Source of the DNA: Thraustochytrium sp. TN22
Lineage: Eukaryota > Sar > Bigyra > Thraustochytrida > Thraustochytriidae
Direction of reading: 5' to 3'
DNA: 64,000 nucleotides
NCBI GenBank assembly: GCA_013306675.1
Contig: JABLUY010000151.1
Location: forward strand, 29,425-93,424
Below, one piece after another: positions 29,044-39,527 of the stretch. Both the position numbers and the translations under genes were made by a program. The notes under the pieces were generated by a model. It was given only the letters and a program-made list of their open reading frames with translations, was not told the DNA's origin and did not search any database. How positions within the stretch are numbered: position 1 is the stretch's first letter; each line of letters starts with the position of its first letter.

Positions 29044-30719
29044 ATGGCATCGGCGAGGCCTAACCACCGCGTGGAGGACGACAGCGACAGCGACAGCGAC
29101 AGCGAGTTCGTGCCCCTGGACAAGCGGGACACAGGGGACGAAGACGAAGAAGGAGAGGAGCTTGGCGACGAGGATGCTCGTGCTGAGGCCGCTGCGCAGC
29201 AAGACTTCGAAGACATACTTGCGTTGGTCGACGAACCGACGCGTGGTGCGAGTGCATGTTCGAGGTCGGCCTCATTCAGCACAAGACCGTTCCGGGGCTC
29301 GCAGTCTCGCCGGATGGAGTCGCTCGCGTCCGGCTTCCAGGCGCGGAGTGCGACGCATCGTCAGTACTATGCAGCGTCGAGATCAAGACGCGCGTCGCGC
29401 CTGGAGGCGCGGTAGACGCACGTATCGTGAGCACCCAGATGAACACGTGGGGGACGAGACTTGGTGGAAGGCCATACCTGCCGAGCACCGCGCGCAAGTC
29501 TTGCACCAAGCTGTGGTCCTCCAAATCGATCACGTGCTCTACGTTGCTGCCAGCACGAGTTCGTGTTTGTACGCCTGCCTCGTTGAAGTGCCTCCGGACG
29601 CCCGGCTCGCCATGGAGCGCGCTCTGAAACCGTGGGCGGACAAGCTCACGACATGGGCGCACCAGAGCATCGACAGCGGGTGCGCCGCCCAAGCCACCTG
29701 CCATCTTCGGCGAGGAGGAGGGGGCGGTGCTGAGCTCGCACTTCCGGCTGTGGCGCGCCATGCGCAAGCTTGTCGCTCTGAAGGGGCCCATGCGGCCCGT
29801 GCATGTCATCAAGTGCTTACCGCAGGAGCTATACAACGTCGCAAAGGGCGGCGTCGACGGAAGCACACAGTACGTGGAGCAGATCACCAACACGCAGTGC
29901 ATGAATCTGAGCTGCGACCAGAACATCGCGTTGCGCACGTACAAGCAGCTCGTTGTCAACGCCATCGTGGTCTACCGCTACTTACAGGCTGCGAGGAAGA
30001 GCAACCTCGAAGACAGCGACGGGCTAAAGGCCCTCCGCGACAAGGTGAACCGCTCTGAAGCGCTCAGCACTGTCTCGTTCCGCCTCACTGTCGACATGGT
30101 CCGTCACGTCTACAGGAGCAGGCAGCTCGATACGGCGCAGGTGGAGTTCAACATGCAGCCAAGCATGCCCAAGCCCACTGGGCTCACCAGGGAAGCGGCG
30201 AGGGACCTCGTGACCGCCGGTAAGCGCAAGCGAACCCCCGAGTTGCAGAAGTTCTTCAACCACGGCCATGCCCGCGACATCCGCCTCGATGCCGCGCTGC
30301 ACCATGACTCAGAGGCAGCGGGAAAGGCATCCTTCAACGCCAACAACAAGAGGATTCCCGCCAAGCGGCTCTGCGTCATCTGCGGCAAGCAAACGCACCG
30401 TCGTTGCACCATCTGCGGTGTGCCTCTGCACGTGTTCATGAGAAAGAATGAACGCACAACCTGCTTTTCCAAGTGGCACACGCGCGTGCGCGTCGAGCCT
30501 CACGAAGGCTTCAAGAAGCGCAAGACAAACGTCAACGGAACACCTTCGCCCATTTGCCTCGATCATGTCGATTCGAGCAGCGCCAGTGCCTCGTCCGGTA
30601 CCCCTACAGCGCAGAGCAGGAACGACCACGTAGCCCAAGCCAGCTACACCGACACCCCATCAAGCCATAGTTCAAGATCCTCTCGCAGCAGCCTCAGCAC
30701 GAGTCCATCGTGCCCTTGA
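29044..30719 (+). pseudogene. Broken YqaJ-nuclease/piggyBac-like transposon protein
   Basis: Three frames together resemble one transposon protein. ATG 29044 opens an acidic N-terminus (DDSDSDSDSEFVPLDK). After a break near 29250, another frame reads MFEVGLIQHKTVPGLAVSPD and then LCSVEIKT, the core of YqaJ-type exonucleases. After a break near 29430, a third frame reads WWKAIPAEHRAQVLHQAVVL, still YqaJ-like. From about 29680 the second frame returns and stays open to 30719. It carries a piggyBac-like region, ELYNVAKGGVDGSTQYVEQ with an Asn/Ala-rich helix after it, and a C-terminal Cys cluster LCVICGKQTHRRCTICGVPL followed by CFSKWHT, the typical piggyBac zinc-binding pattern. The first two piggyBac catalytic Asp regions are not seen. 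The breaks could be indels or, less likely, small introns. Confidence 0.65.
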
Positions 30720-31151
30720 TGCAGCCCAAGTTGGCCTCAGCATCCGCACAGGCCAGTCGGAAGTGACCAACACTTTACGCTTCCATACAAACCCAGTAGT
30801 TGAAAGTTCCAAAAATGATTAGAATCATGATAGCAACAGGTCAGTCGAGCGCAAGCAGGAGAGCCGATTTACTAGGGATAATATGGCTATCCTGATTAAA
30901 CTCCGTCTAGGGCGATGGGATTGGGTTATTGCCCATGGCTCAAGGTGTGCGCGGCCGGCGGGCTTGCTTGCAGTCGTGGTGTCGATGGCCCTGCCTGCCT
31001 GGCTGTGCTTGAAAAGAAAGAAAAAAAACAATAGACGCCTCCTCCTGATAGTGGGGGTCTTTGGCTCCTGCCTCGGCGAGTCGGTCGTTCAGGCCGTTTT
31101 GTTCGTCCCGTCCAGGGACGCCGAGTCGCCGAATCACTGTCATGAATCGGG
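30720..31151. other. Spacer with AT-rich patch
   Basis: About 430 bp with relatively low GC, including ggataatatggctatcc, a short inverted repeat at about 30878-30894, and a TTAA right after it. It may mark the right edge of the YqaJ/piggyBac element, but no target-site pair was established. Confidence 0.4.
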
Positions 31152-32354
31152 CTAGGGGCTTCGCAGAAAGAAGTCGAGCAGCTCGCCATCCTTGCTGCTG
31201 AAGTGGACGGCGACGTTGTCGGCCAGCGGCTCCAAGGGGGGGGACGTGGCGGAGTTGCTCGACTCGAGAGTCATATAAGAAAGGCGCATATCGGAGGGGG
31301 GTGGTGCGTCCTCGCAGTTGGCCACCTCAGGGTTGGCGGGCAGAGTCACCGTGCCCTGGTTCGTAATGAGCCCGTTCACGTCGGTGCGACCTGCCGCGGT
31401 GCCCTGGCCAGAAGCGCTCACGAGATGATGTTCGCCATCCATGCCACCCGTGCCATTCTGCGCGAACTCGTTGAGAAAACGGTTGCACAGGTCTTCGAGG
31501 TGATCGTTGGGGTTGGGTACGTTCTCGCAAATGTCCTTCTTCTTGTCCAACCACGCTGCCTTGATGCAATCGTACTTGCGAAGGTCGCTCGTCGACTCCT
31601 TGTACGCGGGGCCTTGGGCAAGAAACTTCTCCATCTCCTTTGAAGCGTGGCTGTCGTGAAGCTTGCGCAGTTGCTCCTGGTAATCTTTGGCGGACTTGCC
31701 TTCGATCTTGCCCGCGAACCTGCGGTCGTTGTGCTTGCCATGCCAGTCTACAACATCCTCTGCGGTGACGCTGGGAAATCCCATGACGGCGACCTGAAGG
31801 CAGACCCTGAGCTTCTTGGCGATTATGTCCACCGGGTGGGACCGGTCCTCGGCGGCAGCCTCGCCGACCTCACTGTCCGGGCACTTCCGCTTGCGCTTCC
31901 CGGGACAGGCCGTCCTGGGCTTGCGCGTGTTGCCCTGCCGGATAATCATCCACAGCTGATTCTGGACCAGACGGCACAGGATCGCCAGCGTCTGCACGTG
32001 AGGTCCGAGCGAACCGCGCGCCGGCTCCGCAAAGGTTTTGAACATGATGTCGCTCTCGAAGCGCAGGTCGTCCAGGCCCAACTCAGCGATATGCAGGTTG
32101 TCCTCGGAGTCGCCGGCCCGCAGCATCACGGTCACCGAGTCAAGCACGCGGCCCGCCGGCACGTCCACGACGGCGAAGTGCGAGTTCACGTTGGTCCCGC
32201 TCGTCTTGCGCGCCTCGCACCGCTGGTTCACCTCTTGCTGGCACTGATACTCGCTCGTCTTGCCCACGAACTTCACCTTGACCGCCTGGTCCGCCGCGCC
32301 GCGCGTCTCACGGTCGACCGGCGTCTCGTCGCGCAGCGCCAGGGTCTCGGCCAT
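31152..32354 (-). CDS. Family A paralog 5 (diverged), unknown function
   Basis: Unrecognised 400-residue protein from ATG 32354 (the frame opens upstream at a GTG in GC-rich DNA). Similarity to paralogs 1-4 is weak but collinear: TNVNSHFAVVDVPAGRVLDS against the GGLNTGSVV block, LCRLVQNQLWMIIRQG against the HGGG strand, KKLRVCLQVAV against LRFSLDADF, and YQEQLRKLHDSHASKEMEKF against the YHD helix. It has an inserted basic segment with KRKRKCPDSE, a possible nuclear localisation signal. The tail again is acidic/hydrophobic (DGELLDFFLRSP). I place it in family A as a diverged member; the alignment was made by eye. Confidence 0.65.
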   Translation of the reverse strand: MAETLALRDETPVDRETRGAADQAVKVKFVGKTSEYQCQQEVNQRCEARKTSGTNVNSHFAVVDVPAGRVLDSVTVMLRAGDSEDNLHIAELGLDDLRFESDIMFKTFAEPARGSLGPHVQTLAILCRLVQNQLWMIIRQGNTRKPRTACPGKRKRKCPDSEVGEAAAEDRSHPVDIIAKKLRVCLQVAVMGFPSVTAEDVVDWHGKHNDRRFAGKIEGKSAKDYQEQLRKLHDSHASKEMEKFLAQGPAYKESTSDLRKYDCIKAAWLDKKKDICENVPNPNDHLEDLCNRFLNEFAQNGTGGMDGEHHLVSASGQGTAAGRTDVNGLITNQGTVTLPANPEVANCEDAPPPSDMRLSYMTLESSNSATSPPLEPLADNVAVHFSSKDGELLDFFLRSP

Positions 32355-32519
32355 GACGCCCGCTGGTGGTGGCGCCGGGCTCCCGGTTCCTGCCGCGTGT
32401 GTCCTCGCCGCGCGGCGCCGCTTCCGCAGCCCTTCTCCGCGCGCTGTGACTTCAACCACCGCGGCGCGCTGGCCGCGCTAGGCCGAGCGGCGCTGCTGCG
32501 CTCCTGCGCGCGGCGCGGC

Positions 32520-32770
32520 GGGGGCTCCTGCGCGCGCGCGCGCGCGCCCGCCCGCTCGCTCGGGCGCGCGAGCAGCGCGACGTTGCCGCGCGAGGCCAGC
32601 GCGGCGCGATGCGCGATGCCACGGGCCGCGCTGGGCCGCGCGGCGCTCCTCCGCTCTGCGCGCGGCGCGGCGCTCCTGCTCGCGCGCGGCGCGCGCGCGG
32701 CGCGCGCGGCGCGCGCGCGGCGCGCGCGCGCGGGCGGGCGCGGCGGCTCGCTCGCTCGCTCGCTCGCCGA
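32520..32770. repeat. Alternating gc/cg and ctcg low-complexity tract
   Basis: Long runs of alternating G and C plus a ctcg tetranucleotide run. It lies 170-420 bp upstream of paralog 5's start. Alternating CG is a Z-DNA-prone sequence. Confidence 0.85.
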
Positions 32771-32835
32771 CGCGACCCTGTCTGCTGGGCGAGGGATGCT
32801 CTCTATCTTTGGGGCTGCTTCGTGTAGTTCGAGGT

Positions 32836-32950
32836 TTGTTTGTTCGAATCTCTGCTTGCGCCGCAAGTTGCGCGCGCGCCGGAGTTTGTTCGATTCTCTA
32901 CTTGCGGCGCCTTGCGCCCGGCGCGCCGCAAGTTGCGCGCGCGCCGGAGA
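32836..32950. repeat. Diverged tandem duplicate, two copies
   Basis: Copies start with tttgttcgaatctctgcttg and tttgttcgattctctacttg and both end with gcaagttgcgcgcgcgccgg. The second copy is about 15 bp longer. Confidence 0.75.
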
Positions 32951-33147
32951 AGCGAAACTTCTGACTGCTGCCAGTGGCGGAGAACAACAATGTCGCTTGG
33001 GCGGCTGGGCACCGGCGGCGACGGCGCGCGGCCTCGCGCGGCGGCAGCGCGCGCGGAGGCGGCCGCGCTCGGGCGCCCCGGGGCAGCGCGCGTTGACCGC
33101 GATTGCGAGGGGATGCACTGGCAGCGTGCGGGTCGGAAAACCTGACG

Positions 33148-33195
33148 TTAGCTAGCTAGCTAGCTAGCTCTAGCGAGCGAGCGAGCGAGCGAGCC
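33148..33195. repeat. gcta and gcga microsatellites
   Basis: About five gcta units are followed closely by about six gcga units. Confidence 0.85.
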
Positions 33196-33890
33196 TGAGT
33201 CAGCGGGCCGGAGCGGCGTCTCTGGAGACCCGCCCGACCTGGTCCGGTGACGAATCGCGCGGCGCCTGCTTGCGCCCCTTTTGCGCGCCCGGCCGCGCGT
33301 GTGCACGAAGCGGGAGGCGCCAAGGGCTCGCGCGAGCGCAGCAGGGCAGGGCAGCACGCCGCGAGTGGTGCGGGAAGGTGCAGAGTCAGCCAGAGGACTT
33401 TGATTTTTTTTTTGTTGTAGGTCAAAATCGAGCCACCGCAGCAAGCCGCGCACCGGGGGCGCGGTGAACCTGCGGTCTTCTAGCAGCGCGCGTCCGCTTC
33501 CTGCGCCGGGTTGCTCAGCGAAGCGAGCAGGCTCGGGCGGTACCTCACAGAGGCTCACAGGAGGCCCCGAGGGCCCCGATGGTGGTAGGGTACCCCTTGG
33601 CGAGCCGAGGGTGCTCGTTGTGGAGACCCGAGGATGCCCGTCGTGGAGAGCCCTTCGGAAGGTGCCCGTCGTGCGCATGTCCGAGTCGCGGCGAGTCCAT
33701 GCCGAGGATGCAGGCTGGGCCGTTCCACAGGCTGCCCATGGCGGGGGATGGCGGGGACTAGCAGCACTGGCAGGTGCTCTGTATCCCCTTATCCGAGTCG
33801 CTCGATGGGTGAGCACAGCTGTGCCGTGCATTGCCGCGCCGCAGAGGCTTCGTGAGCGGCACCAGGGCCGGGCGAAGCTTGGCAGTCAGT

Positions 33891-34769
33891 TCAGAGCACG
33901 GCGTGGCCTGGGCCACCCGGCGAGGATGCGACGGCCTGCGCGTCCGCGGAGCAGTAGCGCCCGGGGTCTGCGTCAAGACTGGCGAGGAAGGCGCTGATGT
34001 TGGCCTGGATCGGGCTAGGGAGCGGCGCGGCGCCGGGCAGCGACAAGACGCCGCCGGCTCGGTTGACGTCGTCGAGCGTGTTGATCAGGTTGTATATGCG
34101 GGTGGCGTAGGCGTTCGGATCGGCGCGCATGCTGGCCGAGTCTCCGTGGCGGCGGACCTCGCGAGTGAGGCCGTCGATGTCGCCCCAAAAGGGCTCGCAG
34201 GTCGCGGCCGTGGCCGCGTGCTGCGCCCACCTGGCTGGATCAAGAAAGAGTTGACGGCGCGTGTCGCGGTGATAGCTGTTGAGGAGGGCGGCGATGCGCA
34301 GCGAGTCCGGGTCGTGGCCGCCTCTGTAGTCGATGCAGCGGACCGTGCTGTCCTCGCCAGCCACACAGGCCGCGGCGGCGTCTGCAGCGAGGCGTGCGGC
34401 GCAGTCCTCTCCCTCGCAGCGCACCTTGACGGAGAGGTGCAGGCGGCGGCTGGACATGGCGGCGGCGTCAGCAGCTCTGGTGTCGCCATTGTTGACAGCG
34501 GCGACAGCAGCGGCGGTGGGTAAGCCCCGGCCCTGCACGTCGGCAAAGGACGCGTCGCCAAGCCCGCGCTCACCCGCGCGAATGACCAGGCGCGCGCCGG
34601 TGTCGGTGCGAAGCGCGCAAATGCAGAGCACGGCGAGGTCCGGCCCGCGCGAGGGCGCTTGCCACAAGTGGCCCGGGCCGCCGCGCAGCAGGTCCTTGAG
34701 CAGCACGCAGATGGCCTGCGCGAGCAGTCGCGGGCCGTCGTCCAGCTGCTGTTGTTGCTGTTGTTGTTG

Positions 34770-34811
<42 letters not shown>

Positions 34812-35045
34812 CTGGACGCCATGGTCGTCCTGATTGTATGGACGCTGCTGGGAGGGCGCCTCTGAGAGCTCGACCCGCAGCGTGGCACACGGCGGCAGCT
34901 CCGCCGCGTCCTGCAGGTCGACGTGGTATTCGGTAAGCCCAAAGGACCGCGCCGTGGCCGGCGTGCCGTGGTATCGCGTAGTGGAGGAGGTGCCGCAAAA
35001 GCCCACGCGCGCAGCGTGCAGCGGACAGCCGCCCCTTGTTGCCAT
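33891..35045 (-). CDS. Possible family A paralog 6 with poly-Gln tract
   Basis: Unrecognised 384-residue protein; the first in-frame ATG is at 35045. After an N-terminal segment (FGLTEYHVDLQDAAELPPCA) comes a run of about 21 Gln encoded by a CAG/CAA mixture (34740-34810). The core has LAVLCICALRTDTGARLVIR, then RRLHLSVKVRCEG, and a helix LLNSYHRDTRRQLF. These can be lined up with the HGGG strand, the LRFSLDADF strand and the YHD-x-RT-xx-Q helix of family A, but similarity is marginal. Three Cys (CEGEDC, AACVAGEDSTVRC) are not shared with the others. Position and strand next to paralog 5 favour family membership; an unrelated gene is possible. The C-terminus lacks the strong acidic tail. Confidence 0.5.
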
Positions 35046-38000
35046 GATGGCCCCGTCCCGCGCGAGCCTGTGCAGCGCCAGCTGGCTAGAGCGTGGCTCC
35101 AGCTCGCCGAGGTCCTTGCTGTGCGACCCGGACGCGACGCCAGCCGAGCTGCTGCCTCGGGTACACGCACGCGGCGTCGGCGTGCGCGGCGCGCGCTCGA
35201 TCGATGGGTGGATGGATGGAGATGGGAGAAACAGATGGAGGGACCTGTGTCCCGCTGACGTCCCGCTGGCCCGCACGCGCCGCCCGCCTTGGGCGCGAGA
35301 TGAGACGCCCCGCGTGATCTCGCCGCGCGTCGCGTGGCAGCGCAGCAGCGCAGCGGCGCGGCGGCGCAGCGGCGCGCTGCAGCGCTGCGTCCGAGTCAGG
35401 GTTTTGCTTCCTCAACGCGGCAGGCGGCGGAGCAAGAACCAGTAGGCCTAGCTAGCTAGCTAGACAGTGAGATGGTGCGACCACGCCGGCCCGCGCCGGC
35501 CCTGGCGAACCCGTTCTCGAAACAAAGGGAGGGGCACGTGTCATCAGCGGCGGCGCCGCCAGCTCGCGATTCTAGGCTTTATCGTGACAGTGCTCAAGTT
35601 GCCAGGACGGATGGTCTCACTGCCGCTGCGCCTGGCCAGTGGTTGCATGCGATCAATGACTTGGCTGCGCGGACGTTCAAGTTCTAGCGAAGAAGACTCG
35701 CTCGCTGGTGGGCGGTCGGTGGCAGCCCACACGCCACGCCACGTGGACGCTGCCACGCGGGGAGGGGAGAGCTAGCCGCCTGGCGCCAAGCACCGCTCGG
35801 CAGGTTAGATCGTCCTTTTCTCCCCCCCCCCGCCGCTGGCCTCTGGGAGGAGCAAGCTCAGGATGGTTCCCCTGACAGTAGTGAAAGCACAGCACAGCCA
35901 GAGCGTCGGCGACCGTCGCGCGTAGGCCTAGATCGCCGAGCTCGCTTCAGCAGCACGAGCTGGCAGTGGGTTTGCTCCCATACGATTGACCATGAACGAA
36001 CGATCTTTGGCGCAGCGCTCGTGCCAGGCCGCGGCGCAGTGGTTGCGAGGCGCCAGCCAGACGCGCTCAGAGTGTCATTGAACGCGGCGCGGCGCAGTTT
36101 CTGGCTGGTGCGCTCGCCCGCCACTCTCGCTCGCGGCCGCCGCCTCGCGCTCAGGCTGTCGACGGCCTGGCGACGCGGCCAACCCCGAGTGGCTGCCGAG
36201 GCGGCCCGTCGGCGCACGCAAGTCCCCGGCCATGGCCAGTGCCTTCAGACAGTGAGTGGCTGCTGTGTCAGGCTGCAGGCTCGAGTCCCAGCCAGCCCTC
36301 ACTCCGCGCGCGGGTGCCCGCCCACGCACGGCCCCGCTCGCTCTCCTCGTCCAAGGCGTCCAAGCGCCCAAGCGTCGCGCGGAGCCTGACTCAGCTCGTG
36401 CTTGGTCGCAGCTCCAGTCGCGCCCGCGAGACCCCGACCGACCCCTGTTTCTGCTGCCGCGCGCGCAGAAAAGCGGCGGCCGGTCCCCGCGGCGGCCAGG
36501 GCGCGGTGCTGGCGCAGCGGCAGCGGCGAGGCCGGCTGACCCAGGCTCGGCCCCACTGCGCGCCGCGCGCCGCGCGCGCGCTGCCGAGGCGCGCCGGCAC
36601 TGCCTGCCACGAGGCCTGGCTGCCGGGTCGGCCGGCCTGCCAGCTTGCGCGCGCGCAGGCTGCGCGCTGGGCTGGGCTGGCCGCTCGCGTGGCGCGCGTG
36701 GCGACTCGGAGCAGGCCCGGGGCAGAGCGCGGCGGCGGGGCGGGGCGCGGCGGGGCGGGGCGGCGACGGGCTCCAGGCTCGAGCAGTGGCGAGCACAGGC
36801 TGCACAGCTGAGCAGGCGCAGTGCCAGGGACCAGGCGCCGCTTCCTCCAGCCGTCACTGCCGTGGGCACCGCCGGCAAGCCACGCGCCTCGCGAGAGGGC
36901 GCCACTGCACGAGCGGCGGCGGAGGCCCCGTCACGTCGGGTGGCTCGGAGCCGCTCCGTCCGCGGCTGACGGGCCGCGCGCGCGCGCAGGCCGCGCTGCT
37001 GCGCTGCGCTGCGCTGCGCGCCTTGCGGGCCTGCGGCGCGCAGGCCGCGCGCCGCAGCAGCTCGTAGTCGACGTCCGTCCGAGTCCACAGCAGCTCGCAC
37101 AGCACTCACTGCCAGTGCGCCGCGGCCGGGGTCGTCACGCACGCCGGCCACGGGCGGCGCGGAGCGCGCGCAGGTTCAAGTTCTTTGCGCGGCATGTGCG
37201 ACCGAAGAAGCGGACACTGGCCACGGGCATGTTCACGCTCCGCAGCTTCTTCGCCAGTGCGCATTCGTACAAATACGGCCAGACTCCAGAGCACGCGCGG
37301 CGCGGCAGTGACTGCACGCTCGCGCGCGCTCGGCCCGCGCCTGCGCGCGGCTCGGCCCGGCTCGGCTCGACTCGCCTCGGGTCGGCTCGGCTCGGGTCGG
37401 CTCGACTCGGCGCGGCGCGGCGCGGCACGGCGCGGCACGGGTCGACGCCGGCCGACTCGAACTCTGGCGCCGGCTGCGGTCCGAGTCGTCGCCGGTCGCC
37501 GGGGCGCTCATGCCGGGCTCGAGCCGAGGGCGCGCTGGGCTGGCGGCCGAGTCCTTCGCCCGAGGCGCGGCGCGAGTTGCGGGCCTGCGCAACTGCGCGC
37601 GAGCGCGGGCGAGCTCGTCGCGAGCTGGCAGCCGAGCCGCAGCTTGCAGGGCGTGGCCTCGCAGGAGCAAGCGAGTCCGAGCCGGTCCCACGATGCGCAA
37701 GAGCAGCGCAAGGCGCGAGAATGATCAAGTCTACCGCGGACGGCCCGTGCGCTCGCTCGAGCTCTCTCGCCCGTCACCGCCGGCGCCTCGCGGCCTCGAT
37801 CATCCTGGAGACCGGGTAACTTACCAAAGCAAGCTCGCAGAAGCAATGCCAGTGGCCAAGGCGCGCCGAGCGGCGCCAAGCGCGCCAAGGCGGGGGACAA
37901 GAGCGGTCGCCGACTCGGCCTCGGCGGCGATAAAACACATCATGCGCACACTCAGCCAGCTGCACCGCGCGGGCAGCAACTACTACTAACTTTCGGACAG

Positions 38001-38864
38001 CCAGTCAGTCACCAGGGCCGCCGCCTTCGAGACACTCCAGTGGCCAGCTTTTGCGATGATCGCCAAAGAGTCTGTTGAAAGAGAGAGCATCTGCATCGCA
38101 GGCCGCGCTGCCGAGCGAGTTTTCATTCCTTTCGAGTTCCTCCCGTCGCCGCCCGAGCCTGAGCGCGCAGCGCGCAGCGCGCAGCAGCAGACCTCCCTCG
38201 TCTCGCGCCCCCTCGCCCTCTCGCGGCCCGCGCGCGCAGGCGGAGGCGGCAGGCCGGCCCAGCGCCGCCGCTCGCTCGACCGCGCGTGGCCGCTCGCGCG
38301 CTCGCTCGGCGCGGGCGTAAGAGCCTCGGCTCGTTGCACGGAGCGCAGGCGGGCGCGGCGCGGGCCTACTAGTACCGCGAGCCTCGCTCCGCTACACTTG
38401 CTCATCAGTCGAGCCTGGGCTAGGCTAGCACAGCAAAGACCCATCGCAGCGAGCCGAGGCCGCGTGCGCGAGAGAGCGCCCGCGCGAGAGAGCGCGAGAG
38501 AGCGCGCGAGGGCGCGCGAGGGCGCGAGCGCGCGAGGGCGCGCGGGAGGCAGGCGGCGGCGGCCGCGGCGGCGGCGGCGGTGACGGACAGCGCGGTTCAC
38601 GCGCCTCGGGCCGGCCCGAGCGGCGCGCGCGCACCCGGCTCGCCGCGAGGCTCGCTCACGCGCGCGGAGCAGCTCGCCGTCGACTCGCGCGCCGAGGCTC
38701 GCCTTGGCGCGCCCGGCGCGCGCCGAGGCGCGCCGAGGCGTGAGGCCCGCGCCCGGCTCGTAGGGCCCCGGCGCGGCGCGCGAGCTCGTGGACACCCGCC
38801 GATCGGGTCACTCGGCGCGGCGCGAGGTCCTCCCTCCCCATCATCCTGACGCGGTGCAGTGAAC
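35046..38864. other. Long non-coding GC-rich region
   Basis: Several 150-350-codon frames on both strands are Arg/Ala/Pro/Ser shadows. It holds gcta repeats near 35448-35462, ggcgc/ggctc pentamer-like runs (37355-37440), and gcgag/cgcgag runs near 38470-38545. No domain is recognised. Confidence 0.5.
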
Positions 38865-39527
38865 ATGTGCGACGCTGGCCCGGGGCCCGGACCTGGCGGG
38901 CAGGACGGTGGCGGCCAGGACGGGGACGACCCGTTTCCGAACGGGCGCGCCAACGCGGCGGTGGCGGCGGTCATCACGGGCTGCCCCGAGGCGGAGGCAC
39001 TTGAGGCTTTCTGCGCCTATCTCCAAGCCGACAGCGCCGCCGACCTGAACGTCGTCCATTCCGAGCCCAGCACGAGGGGGAATGAGCAACGCATGCTTAG
39101 ACTGCGCATGTTCAACACGAATAGAGATGGTGGTGTCGGCGCTCTTAGTTCGGGGAGCTGGGACATGGCTGACAGCGAGGACGTCCCTGCTGACGCCAGC
39201 TTCTTCACCGTCGACGCCTTTGCGGTCGAATCCACGCCGGGGAACGGCTTTGAGATTGGAAACGGCGCTTCGCAGCAAGGTCAAACTCATCCCGGCGTTG
39301 CCAGTGGCGCCGCTGCGCGACGGGGCCACCAAGCCAACTTGGCGTCGCATCATAGCTCCGACTCGTATGCGGACACCACCCCGCGCAGCGGCGCCGCTGC
39401 TGGCAGCGGTGGCCTCCACAACAGCAGCGGCGCTGCCCGCCCCAAGCCTTCGCAAGAAGCCAGCACCAGTGTCGATGAGCTCGTGCCAAACACTGCCAAC
39501 GCCGCGCCCGAGGGCCGCGGCCAGTAG
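38865..39527 (+). CDS. Hypothetical Gly/Ser/Ala-rich protein
   Basis: Unrecognised 220-residue protein with ATG at 38865. The first 25 residues are Gly/Pro/Asp-rich (GPGPGPGGQDGG). Residues 30-85 may fold (ANAAVAAVITGCPEAEALEA, then RMLRLRMFNTNRDG). The rest is Ser/Ala/Gly-rich and low-complexity. The segment VAAVITG faintly recalls the LAAVITPG helix of family A paralog 1, so this might be a shortened or remodelled relative, but the match is too short to claim. Composition is less biased than the shadow ORFs around it, which supports coding. Confidence 0.45.
   Translation: MCDAGPGPGPGGQDGGGQDGDDPFPNGRANAAVAAVITGCPEAEALEAFCAYLQADSAADLNVVHSEPSTRGNEQRMLRLRMFNTNRDGGVGALSSGSWDMADSEDVPADASFFTVDAFAVESTPGNGFEIGNGASQQGQTHPGVASGAAARRGHQANLASHHSSDSYADTTPRSGAAAGSGGLHNSSGAARPKPSQEASTSVDELVPNTANAAPEGRGQ

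Larger units (their letters stand above)
32355..33890. other. Spacer with extreme CG-alternating tract and short repeats
   Basis: Holds alternating gc tracts (about 32520-32735), a ctcg run (32745-32770), a pair of diverged ~50-65-bp repeats (32836-32950), and gcta and gcga microsatellites (33148-33195). Long ORFs here are Arg/Ala shadows. Confidence 0.55.

Noticed and set aside
32836-32950. tRNA-like gttcgaatc words
   Set aside because: The words sit in a diverged tandem repeat, and no acceptor stem, D-arm or anticodon arm can be drawn around them.
31647-33155. 502-codon plus-strand frame over paralog 5 and its GC tract
   Set aside because: It is antisense to paralog 5 in its first half and low-complexity Arg/Ala in its second half.
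36075-37819. Opposing 330-360-codon frames
   Set aside because: Both strands are open over the same GC-rich spacer with Arg/Ala-rich translations, the signature of low stop-codon density rather than genes.
38865-39527. Placing the Gly/Ser-rich hypothetical gene in family A
   Set aside because: Only a short VAAVITG-like segment is shared, too little to separate from chance.
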